Of a stretch of DNA of 64,000 nucleotides, positions 31,993-43,724 are shown one piece after another. This stretch comes from Pyrus communis (taxonomy: Eukaryota > Streptophyta > Magnoliopsida > Rosales > Rosaceae), in contig NC_084816.1 of assembly GCF_963583255.1 (NCBI RefSeq), positions 17,781,100-17,845,099 on the forward strand, read 5' to 3'. Both the position numbers and the translations under genes were made by a program. The first letter of the stretch is position 1, and each line of letters starts with the position of its first letter. The notes under the pieces are model-generated. The model ran no database searches. It saw only the letters and a list, made by a program, of their open reading frames with translations, and was not told the origin of the DNA.

Positions 31993-32600
31993 ACAGGCCT
32001 TCTTTCTCCCTCTCTTTTCCCCTTTTTTTTCTCGATTTCTCAGTAAAAATCAAACACCACCAAACCTAAAACGCCCCCGAAAACAACAATGCGATCTACT
32101 CGAGCGCTTTATAGAACAAAAAATCTCTAAAAATCTAAGCAAGAAACTCTTAAAAAAAAGCTAATAAAAGCAGAAGAGAAAAACATAGGAAGGGGAACCG
32201 CCACCGGCGAGGAAGAGGAGGTCAGAGGGGCTACCGCCTTCGGAAGGCAAAGCACCACGCCCGCCGTGCGGCGAAGGGTTGCTCTCAATTACACAACCCT
32301 TTCGTCCGACACCCCGGACATGAATGAGCGGCCGAGGAGCTCTGGGTATAGCCGTGATGTCTACAACTCGTCGAACCTGGGTCTTACCCCAAACGAAATT
32401 CGAAAAGAAAATGATCAAAACGCCTCCCTTTCTTCTTCCTCCTTAAAACCCGGAAAGGAAAACAACCAGAAAGGTGAAGATCGCCTGGTTTCGAACTGAA
32501 TCGAAAAACACAAATGGGTATTGGGGAATTGGGGGAGCAGGCGGGGTTTGTGGTTGTGGAGGTGTGGAGAGGAGACGAGGGCGTGGATTTATAGTGATGG
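31993..32600 (-). promoter_or_regulatory. GGP 5' leader and core promoter
   Basis: A long leader of roughly 550-600 bases precedes the GGP ATG. On the minus strand CACTATAAATCC at about 32587-32598 is the best TATA box, which would place the transcription start near 32560. CT- and GA-rich tracts follow. The leader contains the ACG ORF described separately. A leader intron cannot be excluded. Confidence 0.5.
32161..32355 (-). promoter_or_regulatory. conserved GGP leader ORF with ACG start (64 codons)
   Basis: On the minus strand, ACG at 32355-32353 opens a 64-codon frame ending TAG at 32163-32161, 168 bases before the GGP ATG. It encodes TAIPRAPRPLIHVRG and the C-terminal part GGRGALPSEGGSPSDLLFLA followed by GGGSPSY. 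GGP leaders in many plants hold a non-canonical ACG-initiated ORF that represses translation when ascorbate is high (established for the family). The frame stays open upstream of the ACG, so the start rests on family knowledge. Confidence 0.85.
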
Positions 32601-32827
32601 GGAGGAAAAGGGGGGTTGTGGTTGAGGATGTGCCGTGAGGTTTGTATTTGTATTTTGGGGGGTTTCATGGCCTTAGTTTGGTTTGATGGTGTATTTTTTG
32701 GGACAATAATTGACTAGTACGTATGGTTGCCGTATAATATGGACCCCTTTGTGTACAGATGGAGGGAAAAAAGACTGACTTTATACGCAAGAAAATGAGG
32801 GTTGAAATATATAACCGCTTTGAATTA

Positions 32828-33720
32828 GCCCTGATTTGGCTTAACTTAACTTTTAAAAAAAGTGGGTATGAAAAAAAGTTGAAGCATTTTAAGTGTTTGA
32901 TAAACACTTTAAATTAGTTTTTTTTTTCAAAGTTATGGGTGAAAAAAAGCTGAAAGCTAGAAGCTGGAAATAGCAGCTTCAACAAAACAGCTTATTTTGG
33001 TAAAATAGCTTATTTTGGCAAACCACTTTAAATCAGCTCTCTCTCTTCCCTTTCGCTTCTCGCGTCCACAGACCACTAACCCAAGAGGAAAAGGAAAAGT
33101 GAGTTGAAGAAAAAGCAACTCAGCAAATTGATTGGGAAGGATAATGGGGGAGTGGCGGCAGCAGCAGCTGCAAATAATCCACCAGAATTTGCATAGCCCA
33201 GAAGAAGATGATGGGATTGGAAATGGAAATGGAGGGTTGTTTGTGAAGGTGATGACGGACGAGCAAATGGAGGGTTGTTCGCGACAACTGCTCTTGCGGT
33301 GTGAAGGGGATAAAGGAGGGAAGACACAAGAATGAAGAAGATGAGAGAGAGAGAGAGAGGGGGGGATTTATTAATTTTTAGGCATTAAAAATTATTTTTT
33401 TAAATATCTTAATTATAAATATTTGAGATAAAGTTATAAATATTTTTATTTTTAAAATAAAGTATATTTAGAAATTCACCTTTATTTGTTAAGAAAATTA
33501 AATTCATGACATATCTAGTATTATACTTTTTTTGGTCATTTCATACAGTCACAACCGTTTTATATAAAAGTTTATCAAACACTATCATACTGATTTTTTT
33601 TCCAAAAGCATTTTTACAAAAAGTTTATCAAACACTCTACTGCTTTATTTTACAACTACTTATTCTCACAGCACATCAAAAACAATTTTTTTCCAAAGCA
33701 CAACAATACCAAACCAGCCC
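32828..33720. mobile_element. 893-bp Harbinger-type element, relative of 20935-23601
   Basis: Flanked by TTA (32825-32827 and 33721-33723). The right end, ...ACAATACCAAACCAGCCC, is nearly the same as that of the 2.67-kb element, as are about 300 bp of adjoining sequence (AAATATTTTTATTTTTAAAATA, AAGTTTATCAAACACTATCA). The left end is degraded (GCCCTGATTTGGCTT). The core (33110-33340) has a purine-rich, weakly open stretch starting ATGGGGGAGTGGCGGCAGC that I do not recognise. It lies about 230 bp upstream of the predicted GGP TATA box. Confidence 0.75.
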
Positions 33721-33723
33721 TTA

Positions 33724-34154
33724 ATTGGAAAAGAGAATGGGTTTAACGGGTTTTTAATGGTTAACAAATAACAATACTTAAACCACCTTGAATTAATTGG
33801 GAAAGAGAAAGGGTTTATCGGATTAAAAATCAGTCAATCCCCGTTTACAACATTTCTCTTTTGTTGAAATGAAGAAAATTGTTCAAGATTTCGGAAATTT
33901 ACAATTGCTAAAATTCAGATTGAAAATTTGATAACATGGTGAAAATTAGGGTATGGCAATGTGTACAAGCATTTTTATATGGATATTCTGTTGTGTTTGT
34001 TTTGATTTTCCGTAGCTGTTGGTTTATTTTCCAAGTGTTGCAATCGTCTTTAACTTCTGGAAACATAATAAAATCAATTTTGTGGCTGATAAGCTTGCTA
34101 ACGTAGGGGTGTTGGTGTCCAATCCCCACTTTTAGAATTATTGCCTCCCTGCTA
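33724..34154. other. intergenic, no feature seen
   Basis: AT-rich; GGGTTTAACGGGTTTTTAAT and GGGTTTATCGGATTAAAAAT near 33740-33830 are a weak local duplication. No gene. Confidence 0.45.
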
Positions 34155-34345
34155 CTTTGATTTGAATTGGGAGTTTGTGTAAGATCCCACATTGCCCAGG
34201 AGAGGAGAGGTGATGTGTCTTATATGTACATGCTCACCTCCTTATAGTAAGATGCGTTTTGGGTGGAAGCCCAAGAACAAAACCGTGAGGACGTGACCCA
34301 AAGTGGATAATATCTTGCTATACGGACTGGGATGTGATAGTTGGA
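34155..34345. repeat. TRIM/LTR-like short repeat
   Basis: TGTGTAAGATCCCACATTGC opens a compact, less AT-rich block with GGTGGAAGCCCAAGAACAAAACC and GTGGATAATATCTTGCTATACG. This style (TGTRAGATCCCACAT.. start) is common in short plant LTRs of TRIM elements. The 3' border and target duplication were not found. Confidence 0.35.
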
Positions 34346-35234
34346 ACATGTTGTCCTAGATGATTTTCTCTTTAATAAATTTATTTTCCAAAAAAGAAGA
34401 ATTAAACCGAATATTGTAATTTTATGTGTCATTTCTATTCGTGAGCTATAGAAGGGGTTTTCTAATGTAAAATTTGACACCTAGGTTTTTTTTTTCTTTT
34501 TTTCTTTTTATCTTAATATACTAATTAATTGTGTGTTACAAATTTTTTATTTTTATTTTATATAGTAAAGTCTAAGGATGTATCCATATGCTAATCTTTG
34601 TTCTTTTATAGACCTAGAACCTCAAGTACAAAGAAATATTTTTAATCACTTAACTTACGAGTCATTTTTAGAGGATTAGTCTTCATATATAATTAGAAGG
34701 ATTAATTTTCGGGAAAAAAAAAAATAGACGGGTTAAACCGCACAGAGTTTTAAATAAGACAACAAAAATCAATCAAAGTCTTTTTTATTCCATTTACTTC
34801 AAGAAACGATAAATCTACCAAAAACAGTAGGCCCCTTTCTTACATCTCTCCATCTTATAAACAAAACAACATGATGATCCCCATAAGCATTCGCTCTAAT
34901 AAAATCTAGATCTCGTTCCTTTGGGAGAGGATTCGGAACAAATACTGAGAGCGATTCAACCTCAAGTGCAGAGAGTATAGCACTACCCCAAATAAAGTAA
35001 CCCACGTTTTCTTATGTCACAAGCACAAGCGTCCACATAGGAAATTTCCCAACCCCAAAGGCAACATTTGATCTACCACCACATCGCATCGTCCCAATCC
35101 ATCAAACCAAAATTCGCACTGCATCTCCGAAGCTTCCCCCTTTACAAATTCTGGATATTGTGAATCATTATTTAATTCCTAATTGGCCCCAAAAAGGTAG
35201 GAAAAAGAACTAAATATCTAATCTAAGAGATATT
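34346..35234. other. intergenic, no gene seen
   Basis: AT-rich with small homopolymers. The minus-strand open frame at 34799-35005 (GYFIWGSAILSALEVESLSV...) has no supporting start, splice or family evidence. Confidence 0.45.
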
Positions 35235-35400
35235 TTTCAGGATGACTGGCATAAGGGGTGGTACACCATGTGTCATTATATAAATGGTAGGATATGTGTG
35301 TTAAAAAGTTAATAACTTAAAAAATAAAATTTCTCACCACTTACATAAAAACACGTGGTGTATCATCCGTATTCCCGTTACAATGAAAATTTCTCCTAAT
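35235..35400. repeat. possible small palindromic MITE
   Basis: GGGTGGTACACCATGTGTCA and, inverted, CACGTGGTGTATCATCC lie about 100 bp apart around an AT-rich centre. Termini not defined. Confidence 0.35.
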
Positions 35401-35763
35401 ATAATCCCACTTAAAGGAATCCACCACTAAGAAAGAATGAATATTCTAAAAGAGGACTATTTTTTAAATAATCCGAAAATATTATTCAACATTCGTGTCA
35501 CATCAGCATCCCAACAAGATAATTGATAGATTTTTTTTTTTAATACATCGAAAATTTTAAACTAAGGAAAGATGGAGTTCGTCTAAGCCACACAATATGT
35601 AACTTAATTTGGTATTGAATTTGTCATCCACGGGATTTGAACCTAAAAGCCGGTGAAGAGGAATACCAACAAATAACCAAATGGATGTATGAGTAAATTT
35701 CATGAAAGACATTGATGAATTTTTAAATTGAAAGACTAAAATAAAGAAGGCTAATGATATCTG

Positions 35764-36258
35764 AATTTTAAGAAAAAATTGTAGTAATGATCTCTTAACC
35801 TTAACCTAATTGGAGTAATGGTCTCTCAACTAAAAATTCATGACCATTAGTCCCTTAACTCTTCAAAACGTGCAGTTATGGTTTTTGTCGTTAACTTTGT
35901 TAGAACTTCCGTTAAAATGAGTAAAGTGTCACATGTGAAGAGGTTATAAAGGGGTAAATATGGAAAATGAAATGAGAAAAATTGTAACAATAGTTCCTCA
36001 ACTTTAACCCAATTGGAGAAATGGTCCATCAACTTTAACCAAATTGGAGCAATGATCCATCAATTTTAACCTAATTGTAGCAATGATCATTCTAACATGT
36101 TTCATTTTGACAAAATTCTTACTGATTGACGAAAAAGACTATAACTGCACGTTTTGATGAATTAAGGAACCAATCATCATAAATTTTTAATTAAAAAGTC
36201 ATTATTGCAATTGAGTTAAAATTAAAGTAACAATACTACAATTTTCTCGAATTTCAAA
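35764..36258. mobile_element. ~495-bp long-TIR MITE
   Basis: Left GAATTTTAAGAAAAAATTGT and right (reverse complement) GAAATTCGAGAAAATTGTAG pair, and pairing continues inwards through GTGCAGTTATGGTTTTTGTC versus the complement of GACTATAACTGCACG. The centre (about 35985-36085) has three ~33-bp units of CAATTGGAGCAATGATCCAT type. No coding sequence. Target duplication not resolved. Confidence 0.65.
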
Positions 36259-36267
36259 TACCGTCTT

Positions 36268-36425
36268 TGATAAAGGGGTGTGCTATTCACACACCATTTT
36301 TTACTTCTCTCATACCCCTTATTAATTTCTGTCATTTGATCTTCTTCATTTCATTTGATCCGACAACTCAAAATTAAAAGGATGTGAGAGAAATAAAAAT
36401 GTGTGTGGCGATATCACATCTCTTG
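36268..36425. repeat. short MITE-like repeat, family member 2
   Basis: GGGGTGTGCTATTCACACAC at the left and GAGAGAAATAAAAATGTGTG plus GATATCACAT at the right form an imperfect palindrome around a TTTGATCTTCTTCATTTCAT centre. Shared motif order with 7505-7665, 37139-37255 and 43725-43870. Confidence 0.5.
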
Positions 36426-37138
36426 ATAAAAGCCTTTAGTTAAGAAAAAAGAAACAAAAAATTTAATTTAATCCCACTTAGGGGACCCACCAATCAAAGA
36501 GGGTAACACGTGGGTTGTACGCTTGCCTGTTGGTAACTGGACGAAGAATACCAGGGCCGCGTATTCTATCATTAAAAATTGGAGCCGAGTAAGAAATTTA
36601 CAAGTACACGGTCCACAAAGCAAGCAGACAAATATTGATTGAAAACGTTTGATGATTCGGGATCTGAGGAGGAATCATTCTACGTGATGCAATTGCGTAA
36701 CTATTGGCACCACCCATGTTGTGTTTTGGATGACATGGACTTGTAACTTCATACCTACCATTGATGATGGACAGTGTGCCCTTCAAGTATTTACGAGCCT
36801 AAGTACCCTCATCGTCATGCTTGTAGATTTTTTTTAAGAAGTCTTAACCAAACATTTTTAATATTATTTATTTTTAACGTTAAAAATATTTTTACTCTAA
36901 AAATTCATTTCTTGTACTATTTACTTACAACTTTTTTTTTTCATTTTCGTTAAAACTCAAAGTTTTCAAACCATTTTCATTAATATATATTTTTTAATGG
37001 GAGATGGGGACGTCAAGCAAGAATTAATCAATTTCTTGGTGTTCAAGTTACTCACTTAGCACTACCGTATTCATTTTCACTTGCATATTTAAGCGGGATT
37101 ACTTAAGTTTAATTTGTGTAGATGGCGAACTCGATACT
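36426..37138. other. intergenic, no gene seen
   Basis: AT-rich DNA; no repeat borders or ORF with support. Confidence 0.45.
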
Positions 37139-37255
37139 AAATTATTAACCCTCATACACCTTTTTTAATTTTCGGCCATTCATAGTCACACAACCAAAAA
37201 TTGAGAGAGGTGTGTGAAAAATAAAAATGAGTGTGTAGATAACACTACCTTTAAT
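37139..37255. repeat. short MITE-like repeat, family member 3
   Basis: CCCTCATACACCTTTTTTAA ... AATTGAGAGAGGTGTGTGAA and AAATAAAAATGAGTGTGTAG repeat the motif order of the other members in a shorter form. Confidence 0.4.
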
Positions 37256-37388
37256 AAGTTGAACAGTTCTAATTATTTCTTTATGAAATTGGTATTTGAT
37301 TTGTAGTTTAATTGTATTCAAGTATTGAGTTGAAATGTTACTTAGTACTACGGTCTAATGATATTCTTCTTTACTTGTACGCAAGAGG

Positions 37389-40300
37389 TAACACACCCTG
37401 ACCTGGGAGGTCCACTTGGACTCCAAATCGAGTTGTGTTGGCCGACACCGGGAGGTAACGAAGCCATAAATTGAAGTGATGTAGAAAATGTGGATAAATT
37501 TAAACCTAAAAGTGCCTAAATATAAGAGTGCGCTTATGAGCAGAATTGAACCCAATTCACACATGAGGCAAAACACAAGTAAAGTATAGTATAGTAGATT
37601 GAGAATTATACCATCAAAGGTAATCTCCATTGCCAAGAATCCTGATCGATACGAAAGCTCAGCTACTACAACCTGAAGGGGCGAAAAACAAAGGTGAGTG
37701 GGCCTAAAAAAATAAACCTTTGTAAATCCTTTCCAAAACATAATAACCTTTCGCTGTAAAACAAGTATAGTTTCCAAATATACATACTATGTATAGTATG
37801 AAAATACTTACCATAGCCTATAATTTCTCAAGAACTCAATACATCACAATATACTTCGTTACTAAACATCTAACGTCCAGAAATCACATAATCTCATCGA
37901 CATGTGCTGACACACGAGTCCATGCAGAGGCATTCTGACATGAACATGATTGGGTGTAATAATGATTTACGCTCTAGTATTACAATCACGTGAAGACTGG
38001 CGTTATGTGCATCACATACGAGTCCTAATTGCCTATAGCAATCAAGTCATGTCCCCGACTCGGTTGAGTACTGTGCGAAGTGAGCGTACTGTGCGAACCC
38101 GCCTCATTTCGCACCCACTCACAAATCATGTCGTCATGTCGAACCCGCCTCGCAGGCATCGAAGATCCTTGCAATGCATTTCACTTAGAAACGAAACCAT
38201 TTACATAAATATATAATGTACTAACTTATAAACGTGTTTTTGTACAAAGTACGGCAAATAAAGAAACTATTTTAAAATGACTGAATTTTGGAGAACAGAC
38301 GGCGAATTCAGATTGGGCACGTTGAGAAACTTAATGAGGGACCTCGGGTTCCCCCACGTGCCACTGCACGTTCCATCATTGGATAGCGGCTCGGGAAGCC
38401 CCGCGCCACCGCATGCACCGAATTGAGTTGCTGAAAAATTGGCCGGAAAAGTCACCGGCGCAGCCATGGACGGCGGCGGAGCACAGTACCTCTGGGGAGG
38501 CGTATGTGCTCCACCCACTGAACACTGCAACACCATGTACAGCCCATACGCCCGCGAGTACAACATTAGGCTAATATCTAGCTCGATTCAACACCAAAAT
38601 CAATGACACAAAAACCAACTTGAAGCTAGAAATGTAGGGAGTCGATCTATACCTATTAATAGCCGTGATCAGTGTTAGCTAGGAAGTTGGTCTAAAAGTG
38701 GTCGGATGGCCATGGTTTTTCCTACTAGTTTTTTGGAAAATTGTCCTCGAGGTTTTTCTACGCTTGAACAGCACCAAAACAAGCACATAACTTCAAAAGT
38801 AAACTCAGGGCAACAAGAAGGGAAAGATCGAGAAAGTCCCGAGGCTTACCTTGATCGGGATTGTGGAGAACTCGTCGATAAACTCCTTGAACATAAATGG
38901 TGCTACATTGACGCGTAGGGTCTGGTTTAGGTGTGATATGAAGATTTGAGTTCAACAGAGGTGTGAGGAATGATAAGGTGTGGTGGTTTGACGGTTTGGC
39001 TTGTCGGAGTCGGCGAGTGATGGTACTCGAGTTTGCAGGATTCTCTGCACTTGCAGAGAGAGAGCTGAGGGATGAAAGCGTAAGTGAAGAGAGATAGATC
39101 TGGATTTTTTGGAGAAAAAGGAGACACACGACATAAAATGAATGGAGAGCTTGGGTGGGGTGTGGGTCCCACAAGCCTAAAAATATTATTAAACTATTAA
39201 AAATATCCCAAAAATAATATTAAAATAATAATATAATAACTATGAGAAATATACAAAATTGTTATAAACTTCTTATTTAAGTGTGATTGTGTAAATCCTA
39301 GATTAGATTTGATTCTAGTTATTATTCCCTATTAGGACTTGCATTCATTTGAGGAGAAGGATTTCTTCCCTCCCTTATTACTATAAATAAAGGCACTGTG
39401 TAGGGGAATAACACATCCTTTACACAACCCTACAAACACATCTCTCTTTATGCCACCAACCCTATTTTCCTTGTCAGTTAAATATATGCCACAACACGTT
39501 ATCTGCACGCTCATACCGTCGCGCTTAGGAATTTGACTTGGAAGTTTTTCTGCATCAAACCAGTTCATCAATATTATCACGCAATCAGGTTCTTTCAAAA
39601 CAACGGTTTTTATCTCAATATTTTTGCAACCCTGATAGCATGAACATTCACCATAATGCATGACCCAACTTTACGTTTTTCAAATTATAGATTCTACATA
39701 AATTATGTATGCATTATATCCATAATTGTTGAATTATGTGAATTGATATTGCCATGAATTGCATCATATATTTGCTCATGCATTAAATTATATGTTGAAT
39801 TAATCTGAATTTTTTTTTTTTAAAAAAAAGGGTTTCGTAAAACCCTAGCATCACCGGCTCCATGTCGCGTCATCGTGTAAACCACTAATACCAGGCCGGC
39901 AGCTTACGTCAGCTTGGCAATCCCAGCCCAGCCATGAATTACAAGGCTGCAGGCCCAGAACCAAATGGTGCGTTTTAGGCACCATTGTCCTCATTCCAAC
40001 CCCTCGGCCTAAAGCCAAGGTCATCCCCGTCGACTTTTTTGATGAAAACATGATCAACAATCGTGTGATTTGGACCAAACTCATCATTTTCACCAATGAT
40101 CTTCGAAATTCCAGAAGAATTTTGTGAGTTTTTCATAAGATTCACTCGAATCCCTTCAGTTCTCACACCTCCGACATTAAGGTTCAACCTCCATCGTGCA
40201 ATCTTGGTTCTTCGATGAACCAAGGCTTGCACCAACCATGGAACAAAATAATATTAAAATAATTATATAATAATTATGAGAAATATATAAAATAATAAAT

Positions 40301-40547
40301 AGTAATTTTTACAAAAGTATTTTTCGGATTTGTAGTTTCATAAAATCTCCATCGTAACTCCGATTTCGATTCCGTTTGCACTTACGCGTTCGTACCGTTG
40401 AGTCCTTCGAGAATACGATAAAGTAGTAGCTCATACGTGTCACGAAAAGATGGTCAGCGAAAGTCAACAATCTCGGCTCAAGAGCATTTTTGTCAATTCA
40501 CTCTTTTAAAATTAATAAAATTGTAAAATTAGGGACGGGTTGTGACA
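37389..40547 (-). mobile_element. solo LTR with nested copia insertion
   Basis: A ~3.16-kb interval bounded by the 5-bp direct repeat AGAGG (37384-37388 and 40548-40552). Plus-strand ends are TAACACACCCTGACCTGG and ...AGGGACGGGTTGTGACA; read on the minus strand it starts TGTCACAACCCGTCCC, a common plant Ty3/gypsy LTR start. About 980 bp (39261-40240) belong to a later copia insertion, leaving an LTR of roughly 2.2 kb. The short ORFs inside (38267-38566, 38758-39174) are not genes. No internal pol domains. Confidence 0.65.
39261..40240 (+). mobile_element. truncated copia: 5' LTR plus leader
   Basis: Starts TGTTATAAACTTCTTATTTA, has a TATA box (ACTATAAATAAAGG, about 39380-39393) and ends as an LTR near ATGCCACAACA at about 39496, followed by CGTTATCTGCACGC, the usual leader context of Retrofit-type copia elements (CGTTATCAGCACG). 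AT-rich leader follows to about 39830 and then a block with AAACCCTAGCATCACCGGC. No gag or pol follows; the 3' part is missing. Both sides carry a similar ~47-bp AT-rich sequence. Confidence 0.55.
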
Positions 40548-40618
40548 AGAGGTCTTAGGTTCGGTTTCCACCACAAGCAAATTTGAAGCACATTATTGCT
40601 AGCCCATTGTGAAGCTAA

Positions 40619-41113
40619 GGTCATCTCCAACCAAAGGGGCTATGTTTAGCCCTCGTCCGGATTATAGCTTTGTAAGAAATAATTTTTAAAGAACAGTGCT
40701 AGATTATCCTTATATACCAACTCCAACCGAAGGGGGCTATTTTTTAGCCCCTCAATAATTTATCCTTTGGTTGAAGATGTGGCCTTTTGAAAAAATATTG
40801 AAAATTTTAAATTTAGATTATTGGAAAAGGTAAAGGAGGGGGGTGTTTATGAAAGGGATGTGAGAAATAGCTTAGGTATTTATATGAAAAAAATATAAAT
40901 TTTTAATTTTTTTTTAAATTTCGCCCTATAAAAAAAAAGGGCCTCTCAAACGGATTACTCGGCTCGCCAAAGGGTTGAAGCTTGGCCTGGTGGGTCCCTT
41001 TTTTTTTATTTTTTTTAATTTTTTTTATTTCAGTTCAGTCCTCAATTGGAGTTGAATTTTATAGCAATTCGGGTTGGATTTTGACCTATAGCCTATAGCC
41101 AATGAAGATGCCC
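40619..41113. mobile_element. ~495-bp Harbinger-like MITE
   Basis: Termini GGTCATCTCCAACCAAAGGG and (right, reverse complement) GGGCATCTTCATTGGCTATA with TAA flanks (40616-40618, 41114-41116). GGGGCTA-type subterminal motifs, as in the 28438-29356 element. No coding sequence. Confidence 0.6.
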
Positions 41114-41116
41114 TAA

Positions 41117-42140
41117 GCTCACACCCTTGATATTATCGTTTGTTATATATATATATATGGGTTGAAGCAATTTTTGAATTTAGCTGAGTTAATCTAAATA
41201 GGGGCATGTGCACGTCCCACATGCCCGGGTTACATATTAAAATGTCAGGTGTGCTCACATGCCCGAGTTGTTTTGCCTGCAACTCCCCAACCAAAGAGGT
41301 ACTCACGTAACTTGTGACATGTACCATGCCATAAGGTTGTCTTTTTTCCATCAAATAACAGTGCTAGTAGTAGTCCTAAAAATTAAAGGACATACACCAG
41401 AATATCCAAGGACGATTACCTTATCCATTGGCATTGTTATATCTTCCTCACATGGGTGTAGGTGATCACCATAAAAAATGAATTGGGTGGGTCTTCATGC
41501 CACTATCACTACATGGCTGCATTATTCTTATATTGGTATCCAACACTAAACTTTAGTACATTGAGCATGTAATCAACAACACAGAGATATTGTGCCTAAT
41601 TAATTTTATTGAATCACACGATGATAGTTAAGAGGAGACTGAAATGTCTCTGTGAGTTTTTCCAGCTTCCGAAAGAGTGGGTTGTCAGCAAAGTCACCAA
41701 CTAGTACCCTTTTAAAAAGAAAAAAGAAAATTGAGAGATTCCTTGAGTTTGTCACAATGCGGAGCAACATTTATTTTGATAATATCTTTAGAACTTTAAT
41801 ACAAAATACATGGTTAAGGGGGCAAATAAGTGACGTAAGTCCTAACAATGTTACTCAAAACAATTATTGTTTTTATATTGACAAGTTCTGTGACTAAATA
41901 CTCATGGATTTTTAGTTCAAAAACCAAAGCTATTTGACTAAAATTCAGGGACCAATACTCCAATTTTCTTTTCTTATTTACTTTTTTAATATGATCTCAC
42001 ATGTTTTTTTTTTACAAAAAAGATACATTAATACTCTAATCTAGATAGAATGATTTGAACTTGACTGCAGAAGAGGAAGCACACTAATATAATCAATTTG
42101 AATACGCCCATCTCATAGTTTGTTTCATAAGTAAGTCTTT
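41117..42140. other. intergenic, no gene seen
   Basis: Contains a short (TA)n tract near 41140 and AT-rich sequence. No protein similarity noticed on either strand. Confidence 0.45.
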
Positions 42141-42270
42141 AATAGTCCGGACTACTGGGTAGTCAAATTTTATATCCATTAGATTGACCACAAATTAAAA
42201 ATATTAGTTTCTCAATCTAATCACGATCACCGTTTATTTTCTACACTATTGAGTAGTCTGAACTATTTTA
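42141..42270. repeat. ~130-bp MITE-like palindrome
   Basis: TAGTCCGGACTACTGGGTAG at the left pairs with ACTATTGAGTAGTCTGAACT at the right; TTTAA-like sequence flanks both sides. Small non-autonomous element. Confidence 0.45.
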
Positions 42271-42609
42271 AAAAATTGATCTTTCACTGCTGCAAAGTAT
42301 AAGTTTTATACCCTATAAAAAAGAATGTTATTGAGAAGAGCGTGTCATTTTCGGGTTGAAACATGCCAGCATAAGGATTCGGCCCAATTTATCTTACCCG
42401 GCTCTCTAAAATGCATTCTCATTTGCGGCCCAATTTTTTCCCCGCACCAACTTGTTACTTACAACATGAGCCTGTCAAACTAGATCGAGTAATAAGGGTG
42501 AAAAAAGAGTTTTTATCTTTATTTTGCTATATATTATTCTAAACGGGGTCAGTCAATAGACAAGGGCAGATGCATTAAGGGGTAAGGGGTTTAGCTGCCC
42601 TTTTGAATT
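42271..42609. other. intergenic, no gene seen
   Basis: AT-rich; no feature recognised. Confidence 0.4.
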
Positions 42610-43250
42610 TCGATAAATTTTCATGAATAACTTCGGTGCTATCTTTTCGAAGGTTGGATTTACCTTTTATACATGTCCTTCAATTGCTTGATAAAATGCC
42701 TCAAAAAGGAGTTAACCGTTTTTAAAAATTTATTTATTACCTACAAAAGGAGAATTGTCGGCCTAGAGGAGTTGCTTATAATAAAGCATTTTCCACAAAG
42801 ACTTTTTCCAGAGTTCCTCAATGCTTTAATTCTGAATGGTATGATGAATTTTCTACTTGTGAACTCTTGGCACTTCAATATCAACTTGGGCATTATATTT
42901 TTGATATACGTTCGAGTAGTGAATTTTCTCAATTGAAAAGAATTGATAATCTTGCAAAAAAAATAAAAATAAAAATAAAAATGGTGGAGAAGGGAGGAAG
43001 GGAGTATATAATCAAGTTTAATTGCCAATTACATTGACTGTTACCAATTGCTACTGCTTTGGTAGAGAGAGCTTTTTCCACTATGAATATTGTAGAAAGT
43101 CCATTGTGTAACTGAATAGAGACCAATGGTTGAGTAATAGTATGACAGTTTATATTGAGAACAATGTTTTTTCTTTCATTGATTATGAAGCTATAATGCA
43201 GGGTTTTCAAAATATCATTCATGTTTTGCCTCCAATCCAATCCCCATCCA
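42610..43250 (+). pseudogene. hAT transposase C-terminal remnant (TTF/ZMYM1-like)
   Basis: Dead fragment of a hAT-superfamily transposase of the plant TTF-domain/ZMYM1-like type. Frame pieces in order: LFPEFLNALILNGMMNF (about 42805-42855), SEFSQLKRIDNLAKK (42918-42962), LPIATALVERAFSTMNIVES (about 43040-43100; the hAT dimerisation block with the conserved ERAFS), then a Q-L-Y-I-E-N-like tail up to about 43215 (AIMQGFQNI). Stops, a missing Arg/Asn block and a run of AAAATA units break the frame. The catalytic N-terminal half is not seen here. Confidence 0.78.
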
Positions 43251-43724
43251 TGTTTTTTATTCTTCATACTCGACTCATTAAGGGAAAAAACCTACGAACA
43301 TCCAAATCCGTTGAGAAAATAGCCATCCCTATATTTAGTTGCCCTTGATTGGTCATTACTATTTAACCAACTACGCTTGTCATTACGAACGAGAGGAACT
43401 TACACACAACAGTAAATGTGTTTAACTTTACGTTTCGTCCTATAATGTATTCTCATGTGTAAGTTTTTCTTCACATGACAATGTACCATTGTGCCGACAC
43501 CACGATAACTGTAAACGTGTCTCATATAAGTTGTTCTCATAACAAATATGAAAATAAAGTTAATTATTTTGTATTTTATTTAATGTTGTATTAAAAGGGT
43601 TAAGATTCGAAAACACATTTGAACATACATTTTTATGAGACTCACTTAGTAATGTATATTAAAAATTCGAACTTTTTTAGATTTGGATAATCACCATCTT
43701 TAATTAACTATTTAGAAAAAAAAA
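43251..43724. other. intergenic, no gene seen
   Basis: AT-rich with no recognised repeat or ORF. Confidence 0.4.

Noticed and set aside
38267..39174. Minus-strand ORFs with Pro/Ser-rich translations
   Set aside because: Inside the solo LTR bounded by AGAGG; long plant LTRs commonly hold such spurious frames.
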